The notes under the pieces: generated by a model
Database searches by the model: none
What the model saw: the letters and a program-made list of their open reading frames with translations, nothing else
What the model was told of the DNA's origin: nothing
Source of the DNA: Actinomycetes bacterium
GTDB taxonomy: Bacteria; Actinomycetota; Actinomycetes; Propionibacteriales; Propionibacteriaceae
DNA: 17,246 nucleotides
NCBI GenBank assembly: GCA_029778515.1
Contig: JAKOQD010000340.1
Coordinates: forward strand, 1-17,246
Reading direction: 5' to 3'
Shown here: one piece after another, positions 5,297-12,120 of the stretch
Position numbering within the stretch: the first letter of the stretch is position 1
How the letters are laid out: every line of letters begins with the position of its first letter
Translations under genes and position numbers: made by a program

Positions 5297-7651
5297 TCAA
5301 TCACGCGACTGGGCGTGTGCCCGGCGGCCCTTCTCCGGTGGGGACGGCAGCGGGAACGTCCCGAGATGGTTGGCTCGCAGCAGCAGGCGGGAGGTGCGCA
5401 GGGACTTCGAGCGTCCGCTCAGCGGGGCGGCGTCCGCGTCCCGGCTGAGTTCGACCACGCCCACCTTCAGGCTGCGCGCGAACGGCATCAGCAGCAGCAG
5501 GACGCCGAGACCGAGCACCAGCGCGCGGATCGTGTCCGACTCGGGGCCGGGCAGGACGTTCGTCAGCCCCGCCCACGTGACCAGCGCGCCGAGCCCGATG
5601 AAGCCGAAATTCTGCAGCCGCCGGCGCCAAGCCGACCAGCGGTGCGAGATCATCAGCAGTGCCAGCCGGGTGGCCTCGTCACGGTCGACCAGGTGCCGCA
5701 CCTGGTGCAGTAGGCGGGACGGTCGCGAGCCCCACGTCCGGCAACACGGACGGGTTACCGACCTAAGGTGCTGAACCAGGTCCTGGGCATCGGTCACCAA
5801 CTGCCGGTCCCCGCGTAGGCCGAGCCGGTCCAACGCCTCCTGGGCCAGGATCGCGGCGTGCAGCCCGCGCCGGCACACCTCGGTGAACAACCGCGGTGGT
5901 AGCGGCTCCGATCCGATCGCGACAGCGTCGGGGGCCGCTGCGGTGCGCAGATAGCCGATCGTGTCGCGCTGCAGGTCGGCCACGGTCCGGTAGTCGGAGA
6001 CGGCCGCCATCAGCTGCTGGGCGTTCTCCACCGAACCGTGGGACGCGTCCTCGTCCGCCACCATCGCGAGCGCGGCCTCGAACTCGCTCTCTGCCCGGAT
6101 CACCCGGGCCAGGATGTGTACGCCAACGCTGTCGGTGATCGCCATCGCCTCGCGCAACGACACTTTGTAGTCACCGCTGATCAGGGAAGCCTGCGCGTCC
6201 AGCACCCGCAGGTCGAGGTCGTGGCGACGCTGCGGCATGACTTCGGCGATCAGCCGGTTGGCGGTGAGGTCGTCGCCCTGGCGCAGCGCCACCAGCGCTG
6301 CCAGTACTTTCGCCGGCCAGGGATCGGACGCAACCAGCGGCTCGGCGGTCAACAACGCCTGTGCGCGGTCGTCATCGCCGGCCAGCAGCGCCAGCCGGAT
6401 CAGCTGGCGGCTGCTCACTTCCGGACCGGCCTGAGCCAGCAGGGCGCGGGCGGCGGCCTGTCCCGCGTAGCGAGCGCCACTGAAGGTGCCGCCGGAGGCG
6501 TGGTGCGACGCGTCCGCGTCCGGGGTGCCCCACTGCGTGCCCGCCCACAGGCAGGCTTCGGCGTACGCGGTGTCGTAGGGGTCACAGCTGGCCAGCTCTG
6601 CCAGTTCGGCGAGGATGCCTTCGGCCTCGTCCCGATCGGCGAGAAGGATGCGCACCCGCAGGACGGAGCGGCGCAACTCCGGCGAGAGGTCCGCGTCCAG
6701 GACGGTGCTGGCGCGCCGCAAGTGGTCCCAGGCTTCGCGGTAGCGGCCCTGCTGCGCGGCCAGCCGGTAGGCCAGCAGGTGGTAGACGTGGCGCCAGTGG
6801 TCTTGGGCGCCGTCCATTCCGGCCAAGGTCTCCGGGCTGTGCTCGATCTGCTCGATCGTGCGGAGGCAAGCCGCTTCGGCCTCAGCGAACCGGCCGACGT
6901 CGGTCATCGACTGGACCCAGCGGGAACGGTCCTCCACGTCCAGGGTCTCGAAGCCCTGCCCCCAGCGCGCTGTCAGCTCGTCGAACAATGACGTCGCGCC
7001 CACGTGGTCTTCCATCTCGGCGGACGCGACCGCCCGCACCAGCACGCTGGCTGCGCTGATCTCGCTGGTCGCAACCAGTTCCAGCGCGAGGACAGGACTC
7101 TCAGCGGCCAGCAGATCTGCTGCTCGCAGCGTCGATTCCGGCCCGGCGGCGGCGAACCTGACCAGCGCCTGCTCGTACTCGGGATAGCTGCCGATCGGCG
7201 TCTGCTGGCGGCGTCCGGCTTGGAAGAAGCGGTCAACCAGTCTGATCAGGCGGACGCCGGCCGCGTCCGATTCTGGGACGGGGCCGGCCATGTGCAGGGC
7301 GGCCTGCCACGCTCGCCGGGCGATTTCGGCGTCCTCTTCGCCTGGGACCGCGTGGGACTCGGCGCGCTGCCAGACTTCGGCAGCGACGAACTCCAGCAGA
7401 TCCTGGTCGTCGGGGAAGGCGGCGACCAGCTCTTCCAGGCTGGGTCGCTGGTCGTTCTCGTCAAGCTCGCCGAGCTGGGTGAGCGCACGGACTGCCCTCA
7501 GCCACTTGCCGGCATCGCTTGCCGAAAGCGCGCCCAGCCGACGCAATTCGGCGTAGCCCGCGTCCGCTGCCTTGAAGTCACCGCTGGCCAGGCACGCCTC
7601 GGAGCGCTGACGCGTCTGCTCGGCGTCGATGATGATCGGCTGACTGGACAA
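5297..7651 (-). CDS. Large tetratricopeptide-like protein with two C-terminal membrane segments
   Basis: This protein of 784 aa is not a family I can name. From about residue 10 to 580 it is almost all amphipathic helices rich in Ala, Leu, Glu and Arg, with repeated patterns such as ACLASGDFKAADAGYAELRRLG, LLAYRLAAQQGRYREAWDHLRRA and LIRLALLAGDDDRAQALL. These are typical of degenerate tetratricopeptide (TPR) helical hairpins. A short region follows (about 580-665), then two hydrophobic segments near 680-703 (FGFIGLGALVTWAGLTNVLP) and 709-728 (LVLGLGVLLLLMPFA), and a basic tail of about 50 residues. The likely topology is a large cytoplasmic helical domain anchored by a membrane hairpin. The TTG start at 7651 is preferred for a GGGGGG stretch just upstream; another TTG at 7666 adds five residues (MPGGR). 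The small acetyltransferase gene upstream is 100 bp away on the same strand. A role as a scaffold or regulator is a guess. Confidence 0.75.
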   Translation of the reverse strand: MSSQPIIIDAEQTRQRSEACLASGDFKAADAGYAELRRLGALSASDAGKWLRAVRALTQLGELDENDQRPSLEELVAAFPDDQDLLEFVAAEVWQRAESHAVPGEEDAEIARRAWQAALHMAGPVPESDAAGVRLIRLVDRFFQAGRRQQTPIGSYPEYEQALVRFAAAGPESTLRAADLLAAESPVLALELVATSEISAASVLVRAVASAEMEDHVGATSLFDELTARWGQGFETLDVEDRSRWVQSMTDVGRFAEAEAACLRTIEQIEHSPETLAGMDGAQDHWRHVYHLLAYRLAAQQGRYREAWDHLRRASTVLDADLSPELRRSVLRVRILLADRDEAEGILAELAELASCDPYDTAYAEACLWAGTQWGTPDADASHHASGGTFSGARYAGQAAARALLAQAGPEVSSRQLIRLALLAGDDDRAQALLTAEPLVASDPWPAKVLAALVALRQGDDLTANRLIAEVMPQRRHDLDLRVLDAQASLISGDYKVSLREAMAITDSVGVHILARVIRAESEFEAALAMVADEDASHGSVENAQQLMAAVSDYRTVADLQRDTIGYLRTAAAPDAVAIGSEPLPPRLFTEVCRRGLHAAILAQEALDRLGLRGDRQLVTDAQDLVQHLRSVTRPCCRTWGSRPSRLLHQVRHLVDRDEATRLALLMISHRWSAWRRRLQNFGFIGLGALVTWAGLTNVLPGPESDTIRALVLGLGVLLLLMPFARSLKVGVVELSRDADAAPLSGRSKSLRTSRLLLRANHLGTFPLPSPPEKGRRAHAQSRD

Positions 7652-7750
7652 TCGACCCCCCGGCAAAATGCGGTCTTGGCCGAATCGTCCGCTCGGACGG
7701 GAGGTGGCGGCAAGCGTCAGAATTGCTCACCCGCCACACGCCCCCTCGTT

Positions 7751-8032
7751 TCAAGCCAGCAGATCGGCGTACTCAGGATGCTTGCCGAACCAGCCGGCTA
7801 CGTAGCTGCAGGCCGGCCGCACCTTCCATGCGCCGGCGGTGCGGACCTCGTCCATTGCATGGGTGACCAAGCGTCCGGCGATCCCGCGGCCACCGAACTC
7901 GGGTGGCACCACGGTGTGGTCGAACACGGCCACGTCCCCGTTGAGGCGGTAGTGGCACTCGCCGGCCAGCTCGCCGTCGATGTGCACCTCGAACCGGCTC
8001 TCGGCCTGGTTGTGACTGAACTCCTCGGTCAC
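7751..8032 (-). CDS. Small GNAT-like N-acetyltransferase (COG2388 / YidJ-type)
   Basis: This 93-aa protein is the size of the minimal GNAT family COG2388 (NATD1/YjdJ-like). It shows the family series: a substrate strand with HIDGELAGECHYRL, then FDHTVVPPEFGGRGIAGRLVTHAM, where G-G-R-G-I-A-G is the acetyl-CoA loop. The hallmark ending is CSYVAGWFGKHPEYADLL. The biological substrate of the family is not established, although an acetyl-CoA-dependent activity is likely. The GTG start at 8032 is preceded by GAGG at about 7 nt, an adequate ribosome binding site. The gene is divergent from the amidase gene and is followed on the same strand by the large TPR-like gene after 99 bp. Confidence 0.88.
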   Translation of the reverse strand: MTEEFSHNQAESRFEVHIDGELAGECHYRLNGDVAVFDHTVVPPEFGGRGIAGRLVTHAMDEVRTAGAWKVRPACSYVAGWFGKHPEYADLLA

Positions 8033-8267
8033 GGCAATCCTCTCACTGGGTTACCTGTGCCAACCGCAACAGCGTGACCGGGTATTCCGGACGCGAACGC
8101 GCAGCCGGTCGAATCGTGTCGGGGGGACGCGACCAGCTCGTCAGGGGCTGGCGTAGCTACTTCTTGAGTTCTGCCGGAACAACCATGCGTCCAAACTGAG
8201 GAAAAGCCTAGAAAAAGCTGAGAGTTGCTCAGATTACTTGGGTGGCGCAAGAGGGGATACTGGTCGG
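8033..8267. other. 235-bp divergent spacer between acetyltransferase and amidase genes
   Basis: I see no gene here. It holds a locally A-rich stretch (about 8199-8220) followed by a small CTGAG-AGTTG-CTCAG dyad at 8218-8232 in front of the amidase promoter. An open frame on the - strand (8029-8250) lacks a ribosome binding site and any recognisable domain. Confidence 0.4.
8256..8261 (+). promoter_or_regulatory. Candidate -10 box (GATACT) for leaderless amidase transcript
   Basis: GATACT matches four of six TATAAT positions and ends 6 nt before the GTG at 8268. It decides the start of the amidase: this GTG gives a compact lipoprotein signal peptide, while the upstream TTG at 8238 lies ahead of this promoter. 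Confidence 0.5.
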
Positions 8268-9134
8268 GTGCACCAGCTGCGTCCGCTTCGATCTGCGTCC
8301 GTCGTGCTGGCGTGCGCAGTTGCGCTGACGGGTTGCACGACGCCGACGCCGGACGCCCCGAAGGTCACGTCGGCCTCCGCCCCCTCGCTCCGGAGCGCAG
8401 TGCTCGGCGCGGCCGTCCCCGACACCAGCCCGGCGGTTGACCTACGCGCACACTCTGCGACCGAGGCGATGCCGGCTGGCACCCTCGCCGGCAGGCTGAT
8501 CGTGATCGATCCAGGGCACAACGGGGTCTGGACCAAGAAGCTCGGCAAGCTGGTGCCGTCCGGGAACGGCAGGAAAAAGGCCTGCAACTCCTCCGGCACG
8601 GCAACCAACTCCGGCTACGCCGAACACGCCTACAACTGGGCGCAGGCCAACACCCTTGCCGAGGAGTTGCGCGCCCGCGGCGCCGAGGTGCTGCTCACCC
8701 GCTCGGACGACTCCAGCCAGGGACCGTGCGTAAACCTTCGCTCGACACTGGCCAATGCGCGAGGCGCGGACGTGCTGATTTCGCTGCACGCTGACGGCAG
8801 CTATTCCAAGAAGGCGCGCGGGTTCCACGTGATCATCAGCACGACGATGGTCGGTGGCGCCGCCCTGGAAGCCGAATCGAAGGCCCTCGCCAAGGATCTG
8901 CGCAGCGCGCTGGAGACCGGGACCGCGATGCCGCGTTCGACCTATATCGGCAAGGGCACCGCGCTCAGCCCCCGCTCGGACATTGCCACGCTGAACCTGT
9001 CGAAGCGGGTCGCCGTGATGATGGAGATGGGCAATATGCGCCATCCCAAGGACGCAGCCCTACTCAAGTCGGCGAAGTTCCGCACCCAGGCCGCGGTCGC
9101 GCTGGCGGACGGGATCGCGTCCTATCTGGGCTGA
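8268..9134 (+). CDS. Lipoprotein N-acetylmuramoyl-L-alanine amidase (Amidase_3, Rv3717/Ami1-like)
   Basis: This 288-aa exported Zn enzyme is expected to cut the amide bond between N-acetylmuramic acid and L-alanine in peptidoglycan. Residues 1-23 form a lipoprotein signal ending VALTGC, so Cys23 would carry the lipid anchor. After a linker comes the Amidase_3 domain: DPGHNG with His84, YAEHAYNW with Glu119, and SLHADGS with His174 as Zn ligands, and catalytic Glu253 in MMEMGNM. Cys residues in KKACNSSG and QGPCVNLRS match the disulphide of mycobacterial Rv3717, whose layout this protein follows closely, including ARGFHV and a final GNM.HP.DA. The GTG start is chosen because of the leaderless promoter; an alternative TTG at 8238 would add ten residues. 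Unlike Rv3717, as I recall it, this copy seems to be lipid-anchored. Confidence 0.92.
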   Translation: MHQLRPLRSASVVLACAVALTGCTTPTPDAPKVTSASAPSLRSAVLGAAVPDTSPAVDLRAHSATEAMPAGTLAGRLIVIDPGHNGVWTKKLGKLVPSGNGRKKACNSSGTATNSGYAEHAYNWAQANTLAEELRARGAEVLLTRSDDSSQGPCVNLRSTLANARGADVLISLHADGSYSKKARGFHVIISTTMVGGAALEAESKALAKDLRSALETGTAMPRSTYIGKGTALSPRSDIATLNLSKRVAVMMEMGNMRHPKDAALLKSAKFRTQAAVALADGIASYLG

Positions 9135-9175
9135 TCCGGGGGCCGTGTGTCGGCAGCCAAGCCCGCAGCAACTCG

Positions 9176-9244
9176 GGGGACGGTTCCTTTCCGTATCGCC
9201 ACTCGGCTCTCACTGGCACCGATGATTCTGGGGACAGTTCCTTG
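9176..9244 (+). repeat. Two direct copies of GGGGAC(G/A)GTTCCTT
   Basis: GGGGACGGTTCCTTT at 9176-9190 and GGGGACAGTTCCTTG at 9230-9244 differ at two positions and lie 54 bp apart between the amidase and globin genes. A looser relative (GGGGACGACC preceded by CCGTTCC) sits at about 5161-5180. They look like remnants of a dispersed repeat. No transposase is nearby. Confidence 0.5.
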
Positions 9245-9324
9245 ATGCGCCATCACAGTTCCATCCGGCGATTCGGCAGAAGGCTTGTGAAACGCTCGCG
9301 ATGGCGTCCACGCGTCCGCCCGGG

Positions 9325-9330
9325 AAGAAT
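9325..9330 (+). promoter_or_regulatory. Candidate -10 box (AAGAAT) for leaderless globin transcript
   Basis: AAGAAT matches TATAAT at four of six positions and ends 6 nt before the ATG at 9337, the same spacing as at three other genes here. It supports the start at 9337 over the in-frame ATG at 9301, which would place the promoter inside the gene. Confidence 0.45.
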
Positions 9331-9336
9331 GGACGG

Positions 9337-9723
9337 ATGCCTGCGGAAGCGTCCCTCTACGACCGGGTCGGCGGCCACGAGACGTTCGTGAAGCTGATCG
9401 ACGAGTTCTACCGCGGGGTTGCGGCGGACGAGCCGCTGCGCGCGCTCTACCCGGAGGCGGACCTCGGCCCGGCCAAGCAGCGGCTGCTGCTGTTCCTGGA
9501 GCAGTACTGGGGCGGTCCGCACACCTATTCCCAGACCCGTGGGCATCCGCGGCTCCGGCTGCGGCACGCGCCGTTCCAGGTCACCCCGGACATGCGCGAT
9601 CGCTGGTTGCGCCACATGAACGCCGCCCTCGACTTACTCGAGCTGCCGCAGGCCGAACTGGCGGAGTTCCGCGAATACGTCACCAGGGCCGCGCAGTTCA
9701 TGATCAACAGCTTCGACAACTAG
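9337..9723 (+). CDS. glbO: Group II truncated haemoglobin (trHbO type)
   Basis: This 128-aa protein has the same length as mycobacterial GlbO. The two-over-two globin fold residues are all present: Tyr25 (B10) in EFYRGV, Tyr38 (CD1) in RALYPE, the group II signature FLEQYWGGP..Y...RGHPRLRLRHAPF with proximal haem ligand His77 (F8), and Trp90 (G8) in RDRWLRHM. Tyr at CD1 with Trp at G8 is characteristic of trHbO. It binds haem and O2 in the cytoplasm; proposed roles in the family are O2 delivery to respiratory components, peroxidase-like activity and NO/H2O2 handling. It is a single gene with its own promoter. A start at 9301 would add 12 residues rich in Pro and Arg that do not belong to the globin fold. 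Confidence 0.95.
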   Translation: MPAEASLYDRVGGHETFVKLIDEFYRGVAADEPLRALYPEADLGPAKQRLLLFLEQYWGGPHTYSQTRGHPRLRLRHAPFQVTPDMRDRWLRHMNAALDLLELPQAELAEFREYVTRAAQFMINSFDN

Positions 9724-9730
9724 CGGCCTC

Positions 9731-9753
9731 GGCCCTCCGACAAGCTCAGGGCC
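9731..9753. terminator. GC hairpin between convergent genes (GGCCCT / AGGGCC)
   Basis: GGCCCT at 9731-9736 pairs perfectly with AGGGCC at 9748-9753 around the 11-nt loop CCGACAAGCTC. It is 7 bp after the globin stop and 31 bp from the stop of the converging membrane-protein gene. There is no T tract, as is common for actinobacterial intrinsic terminators. Confidence 0.55.
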
Positions 9754-9784
9754 AGGCTCGACCAACCGAGGGATTCCTGGCGAG

Positions 9785-10534
9785 CTAGCCGGTGGGCTCC
9801 ACCGCCGCAGCTTCGGTGCTTGCCACCTGGGTGACCGTGACCGTCGGCGTCGCGGCCGGAGTGGGCACGACGCTCGACTCGGTCGGCTCGGACGGAGCCG
9901 GCGTCACCGACTCGCTCGGGCTCGGCTCCGGCGCGGACGAAGACGCCGACTCGGACGGAGTCGGCTTCGGGGTCGGGCTCACCGACTTGCTCGGGTTCGC
10001 CTTCGGGCGGACCACCTGCGAGACCGTCGTCCCCTCACCTCCACCGAATGCGCGGCCCAGGCCGAGTTCCACGACGGTGATCACCACCAGCGAGATCGCG
10101 AAGATCGCCGCAGCAGTGATCGCGGCCACCTTCCAGATCCGCTTCTTCCGTCCGGACGGGTCATCGCCACCGGGCGACCGCGAAGCCGATCCCGAAGCCG
10201 ATCCCGCGACCGGAGGCGCGCCAGCGGTCACGTCCAACAGGGTCAGGTCGACACCGTCGGCCGGTTCGACCGGGACGGGCCCCGTCCGCGTGATCACTGA
10301 TGCGACCTTGCGATGCGTCCGGTCGATACCCGCGCTGTAGAGGGTGCCGCCCACGCCGCCGACGACGCTGGCCACCGCCGCGCCGAAGATCGTCCCAGCC
10401 ACGCCCAGACTGGAGCCGACGGCGGCCGCAGTTGCCGCTGCCAACGCGCCGCCGATCAATTGCGGCAGCGAGAAGGAGACCTTGATGGGCTCCTTCTCCT
10501 CCTTCTCGGGCGGTTCGTTTTGTTGGCTGACCAA
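9785..10534 (-). CDS. Membrane protein with Ser/Pro/Thr-rich C-terminal tail
   Basis: This 249-aa protein belongs to no family I can name. It starts with a charged segment (EPPEKEEKEP), then a Gly/Ala-rich hydrophobic region (about residues 25-65: LIGGALAAATAAAVGSSLGV, then TIFGAAVASVVGGVGG) that could form a membrane hairpin. A polar middle of about 80 residues follows, then a strong membrane helix preceded by GRKKR (IWKVAAITAAAIFAISLVVITV, about 133-160), and finally about 85 residues made almost only of Ser, Pro, Thr, Val, Glu and Ala. The positive residues before the last helix suggest the tail is outside the cell, where such segments span the wall and can be O-glycosylated. The TTG start at 10534 is chosen for TTAGGAG 6 nt upstream; a TTG at 10564 lacks this. 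Confidence 0.75.
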   Translation of the reverse strand: MVSQQNEPPEKEEKEPIKVSFSLPQLIGGALAAATAAAVGSSLGVAGTIFGAAVASVVGGVGGTLYSAGIDRTHRKVASVITRTGPVPVEPADGVDLTLLDVTAGAPPVAGSASGSASRSPGGDDPSGRKKRIWKVAAITAAAIFAISLVVITVVELGLGRAFGGGEGTTVSQVVRPKANPSKSVSPTPKPTPSESASSSAPEPSPSESVTPAPSEPTESSVVPTPAATPTVTVTQVASTEAAAVEPTG

Positions 10535-10638
10535 GACTGCTCCTAACGCGTTCCGGCATTCCAAGGTAGCCGGTGCCCGCGCTACCGGGCGGCAGAGCCA
10601 ACACCGAGCGCCAGCCTTGGCACCGAATCGCGGCTAAC

Positions 10639-10794
10639 CCGACTTTGATGGCATATCCAAGACCTGGCTCCGTCGCGAGCAAGCCTGACCCGATTGGATG
10701 GCATGTCGAGCCTCACCAGCAGCGCATAAGCCATCGAAACCTGGTTCCACCTGCAACAGTCGGACAGACCCGCCCCAGATGCCATCAAAGTCGG
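10639..10794. repeat. 156-bp element bounded by perfect 16-bp inverted repeats
   Basis: CCGACTTTGATGGCAT at 10639-10654 is exactly complemented by ATGCCATCAAAGTCGG at 10779-10794. Inside, a third related copy (CCCGATTGGATGGCAT, about 10690-10705) and a short direct repeat (ACCTGGCTCC near 10663 and ACCTGGTTCC near 10740) are visible. No open frame or transposase is inside. The layout fits a small non-autonomous (MITE-like) element or a nested repeat cluster. Target-site duplications are not obvious. Confidence 0.65.
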
Positions 10795-10814
10795 ATTCAA
10801 CTGCACGAAGCCAA

Positions 10815-10831
10815 CCAGGCCACCGGCCTGG
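10815..10831 (-). terminator. Hairpin CCAGGCC-ACC-GGCCTGG after the GT28-like gene
   Basis: This is a perfect 7-bp GC stem with a 3-nt loop, 36 bp downstream of the glycosyltransferase stop at 10867. A second dyad, ACGATG/CATCGT, lies between the two. There is no T tract. The position suggests transcription termination of the rightward gene cluster read on the - strand. Confidence 0.5.
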
Positions 10832-10866
10832 CGCCGCCCAAGACGATGCCCATCGTTGGATCCGGG

Positions 10867-12048
10867 CTAAGCCTGGCTCTCAACACGGACGGTGGTCGGC
10901 CGCACTCCGACCTGGTCGGCGATCAGGCGGGCGATGTCCCGAGCGGCATTCGGACGGGCCACCCGGGCCGAAGCGATCGCCGCAGCCTCGCGGGCGGCCG
11001 GGTTCTCCACCCAATGCCGGACCGCGTCCACCACCTCGCGCGGACGCGGCGCCCACACCCCGGCCCGCTCGTTCTCAACGTAGGTGACGTTCCCGTCCTC
11101 CTGCCCGGGCAGCCGGGCGTACAGGATCAGCGGCAACCGCGCGATGAACGCTTCGCTGATCGTGCCCGGGCCGGCTTTGGTCACCAACATGTCGGACGCG
11201 GTCATGAACTTCGGCATCTCGGTGGTGAACCCGTAGATGTGGGTGGGCATGCGCCACTCCACAGCTTCGAGTTCGGCCTTCAGTTCGGCATTGCGCCCGC
11301 AGATCACCACCAGGGACGCGGGCAGGTTCGCGTCGTTGATCGCCTTCGCGACCCGCTTCAGCGGACCCATGCCGTCGCCGCCACCGACCAGCAGGATCAC
11401 CGGCAGGTCCGTCCGCCAGCCCATCTGCTGGCGCCAGGCCGTCCGATCGAACTCGGGATGGGTGAACCGGTCGGCAACCGGCAACCCGATCACCCGCAGG
11501 TTGCCCTCGGGGATGCCGTACTCAATCGCTTTCGCCTTCGCTTCCTCGGTGGCCACCACGACCAGGTCAGCGCGCCGGTCGAACCAGAACGCGTGCGTCG
11601 AGACCAGGTCGGTGACCACCGTGATGTAGGGCCGCGGCGAGTTCCGCATGGCCCGCATCAACGTCGTGTTCACCAGCGGATGCACCGAAACGATCAGGTC
11701 GGCCGGATTCTGATTGACCAGCCGCTTCGCCGAGCGCCGCAGATACGGATAGGTCATACCGTTCAGTGCGCGCGCGCGGCTCTTCCCGTCCGATGCCTTG
11801 AAGGAGAGCCCCCAGGCGTTCGGAATCCGTGAGAACGGCGGATAGATCTCCGGCGCGAACCGCAGCGGGCTCGGGTAGTACTCGCGGAAGAAGTCGACCT
11901 TGTGCGAATCGAAACGGCCGGGGAACTCCAGGTCGAGCGCCTCGATCATCGCCTCCGTTGCCGACCGGTGGCCGCCACCGGTGTCGGAGAACAGGAACAG
12001 GATGCGCTTCTTCGCGTCCGCCGCACCTGTCGCTTCGCTCATGCCCAT
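10867..12048 (-). CDS. Glycosyltransferase of the MGDG synthase / UgtP (GT28) family
   Basis: This 393-aa protein has the two-domain GT-B layout of monogalactosyldiacylglycerol synthases and processive diacylglycerol glucosyltransferases. The N-terminal acceptor domain starts ILFLFSDTGGGHRSATEA (TGGGH at 23-27, a glycine loop diagnostic for MurG/MGDG synthase-like enzymes). It continues with ADLIVSVHPLVN and the VVTDLVSTHAFWF strand. The C-terminal nucleotide-sugar domain begins VILLVGGGDGMGPL. It ends with the donor-binding stretch VTKAGPGTISEAFIARLPLIL (Lys291) and PGQEDGNV. It probably transfers a hexose from a UDP- or GDP-sugar to diacylglycerol or another lipid at the inner face of the membrane; sugar and acceptor are not determinable here. 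The ATG at 12048 is preferred for GGGAG upstream; 12042 (ATG) and 12087 (GTG) are alternatives. The ABC exporter gene is 72 bp upstream across a strong hairpin. Confidence 0.85.
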   Translation of the reverse strand: MGMSEATGAADAKKRILFLFSDTGGGHRSATEAMIEALDLEFPGRFDSHKVDFFREYYPSPLRFAPEIYPPFSRIPNAWGLSFKASDGKSRARALNGMTYPYLRRSAKRLVNQNPADLIVSVHPLVNTTLMRAMRNSPRPYITVVTDLVSTHAFWFDRRADLVVVATEEAKAKAIEYGIPEGNLRVIGLPVADRFTHPEFDRTAWRQQMGWRTDLPVILLVGGGDGMGPLKRVAKAINDANLPASLVVICGRNAELKAELEAVEWRMPTHIYGFTTEMPKFMTASDMLVTKAGPGTISEAFIARLPLILYARLPGQEDGNVTYVENERAGVWAPRPREVVDAVRHWVENPAAREAAAIASARVARPNAARDIARLIADQVGVRPTTVRVESQA

Positions 12049-12088
12049 CCCGTCTCCCGCTGGTCCTGCCTCACTAGAGCATGTCACA

Positions 12089-12112
12089 GCCGCGACCCGC
12101 TGGGTGCGCGGC
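12089..12112 (-). terminator. Strong hairpin between exporter and glycosyltransferase genes
   Basis: On the + strand GCCGCG-ACCC at 12089-12098 pairs with GGGTGCGCGGC at 12102-12112: ten base pairs with one bulged base and a 3-nt loop. It starts 8 bp after the stop codon of the ABC exporter. No T tract follows. It could end or attenuate transcription into the glycosyltransferase gene. Confidence 0.5.
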
Positions 12113-12120
12113 CGGGGGCC

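Larger units (their letters stand above)
10535..10866. other. 332-bp non-coding spacer with a repeat element
   Basis: No gene is supported here. From left to right it holds a GGTAGC/GCTACC dyad (about 10565-10586), the inverted-repeat element at 10639-10794, and two compact hairpins at 10815-10831 and about 10842-10855. It separates two genes on the same (-) strand, so those genes are probably not one transcript. Confidence 0.6.

Noticed and set aside
6038..8077. Two + strand open frames of 317 and 357 codons
   Set aside because: Both are antisense to the large TPR-like gene; the second also covers the small acetyltransferase gene. Neither product has domain features.
8033..8267. A riboswitch in front of the cell-wall amidase gene (c-di-AMP type is common there in actinobacteria)
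   Set aside because: The promoter appears to lie 6 nt before the start codon, leaving no leader RNA, and the conserved riboswitch segments were not found.
10573..11832. A 419-codon open frame on the + strand
   Set aside because: It lies antisense to the MGDG synthase-like gene, with a low-complexity His/Arg/Pro-rich product and no ribosome binding site.
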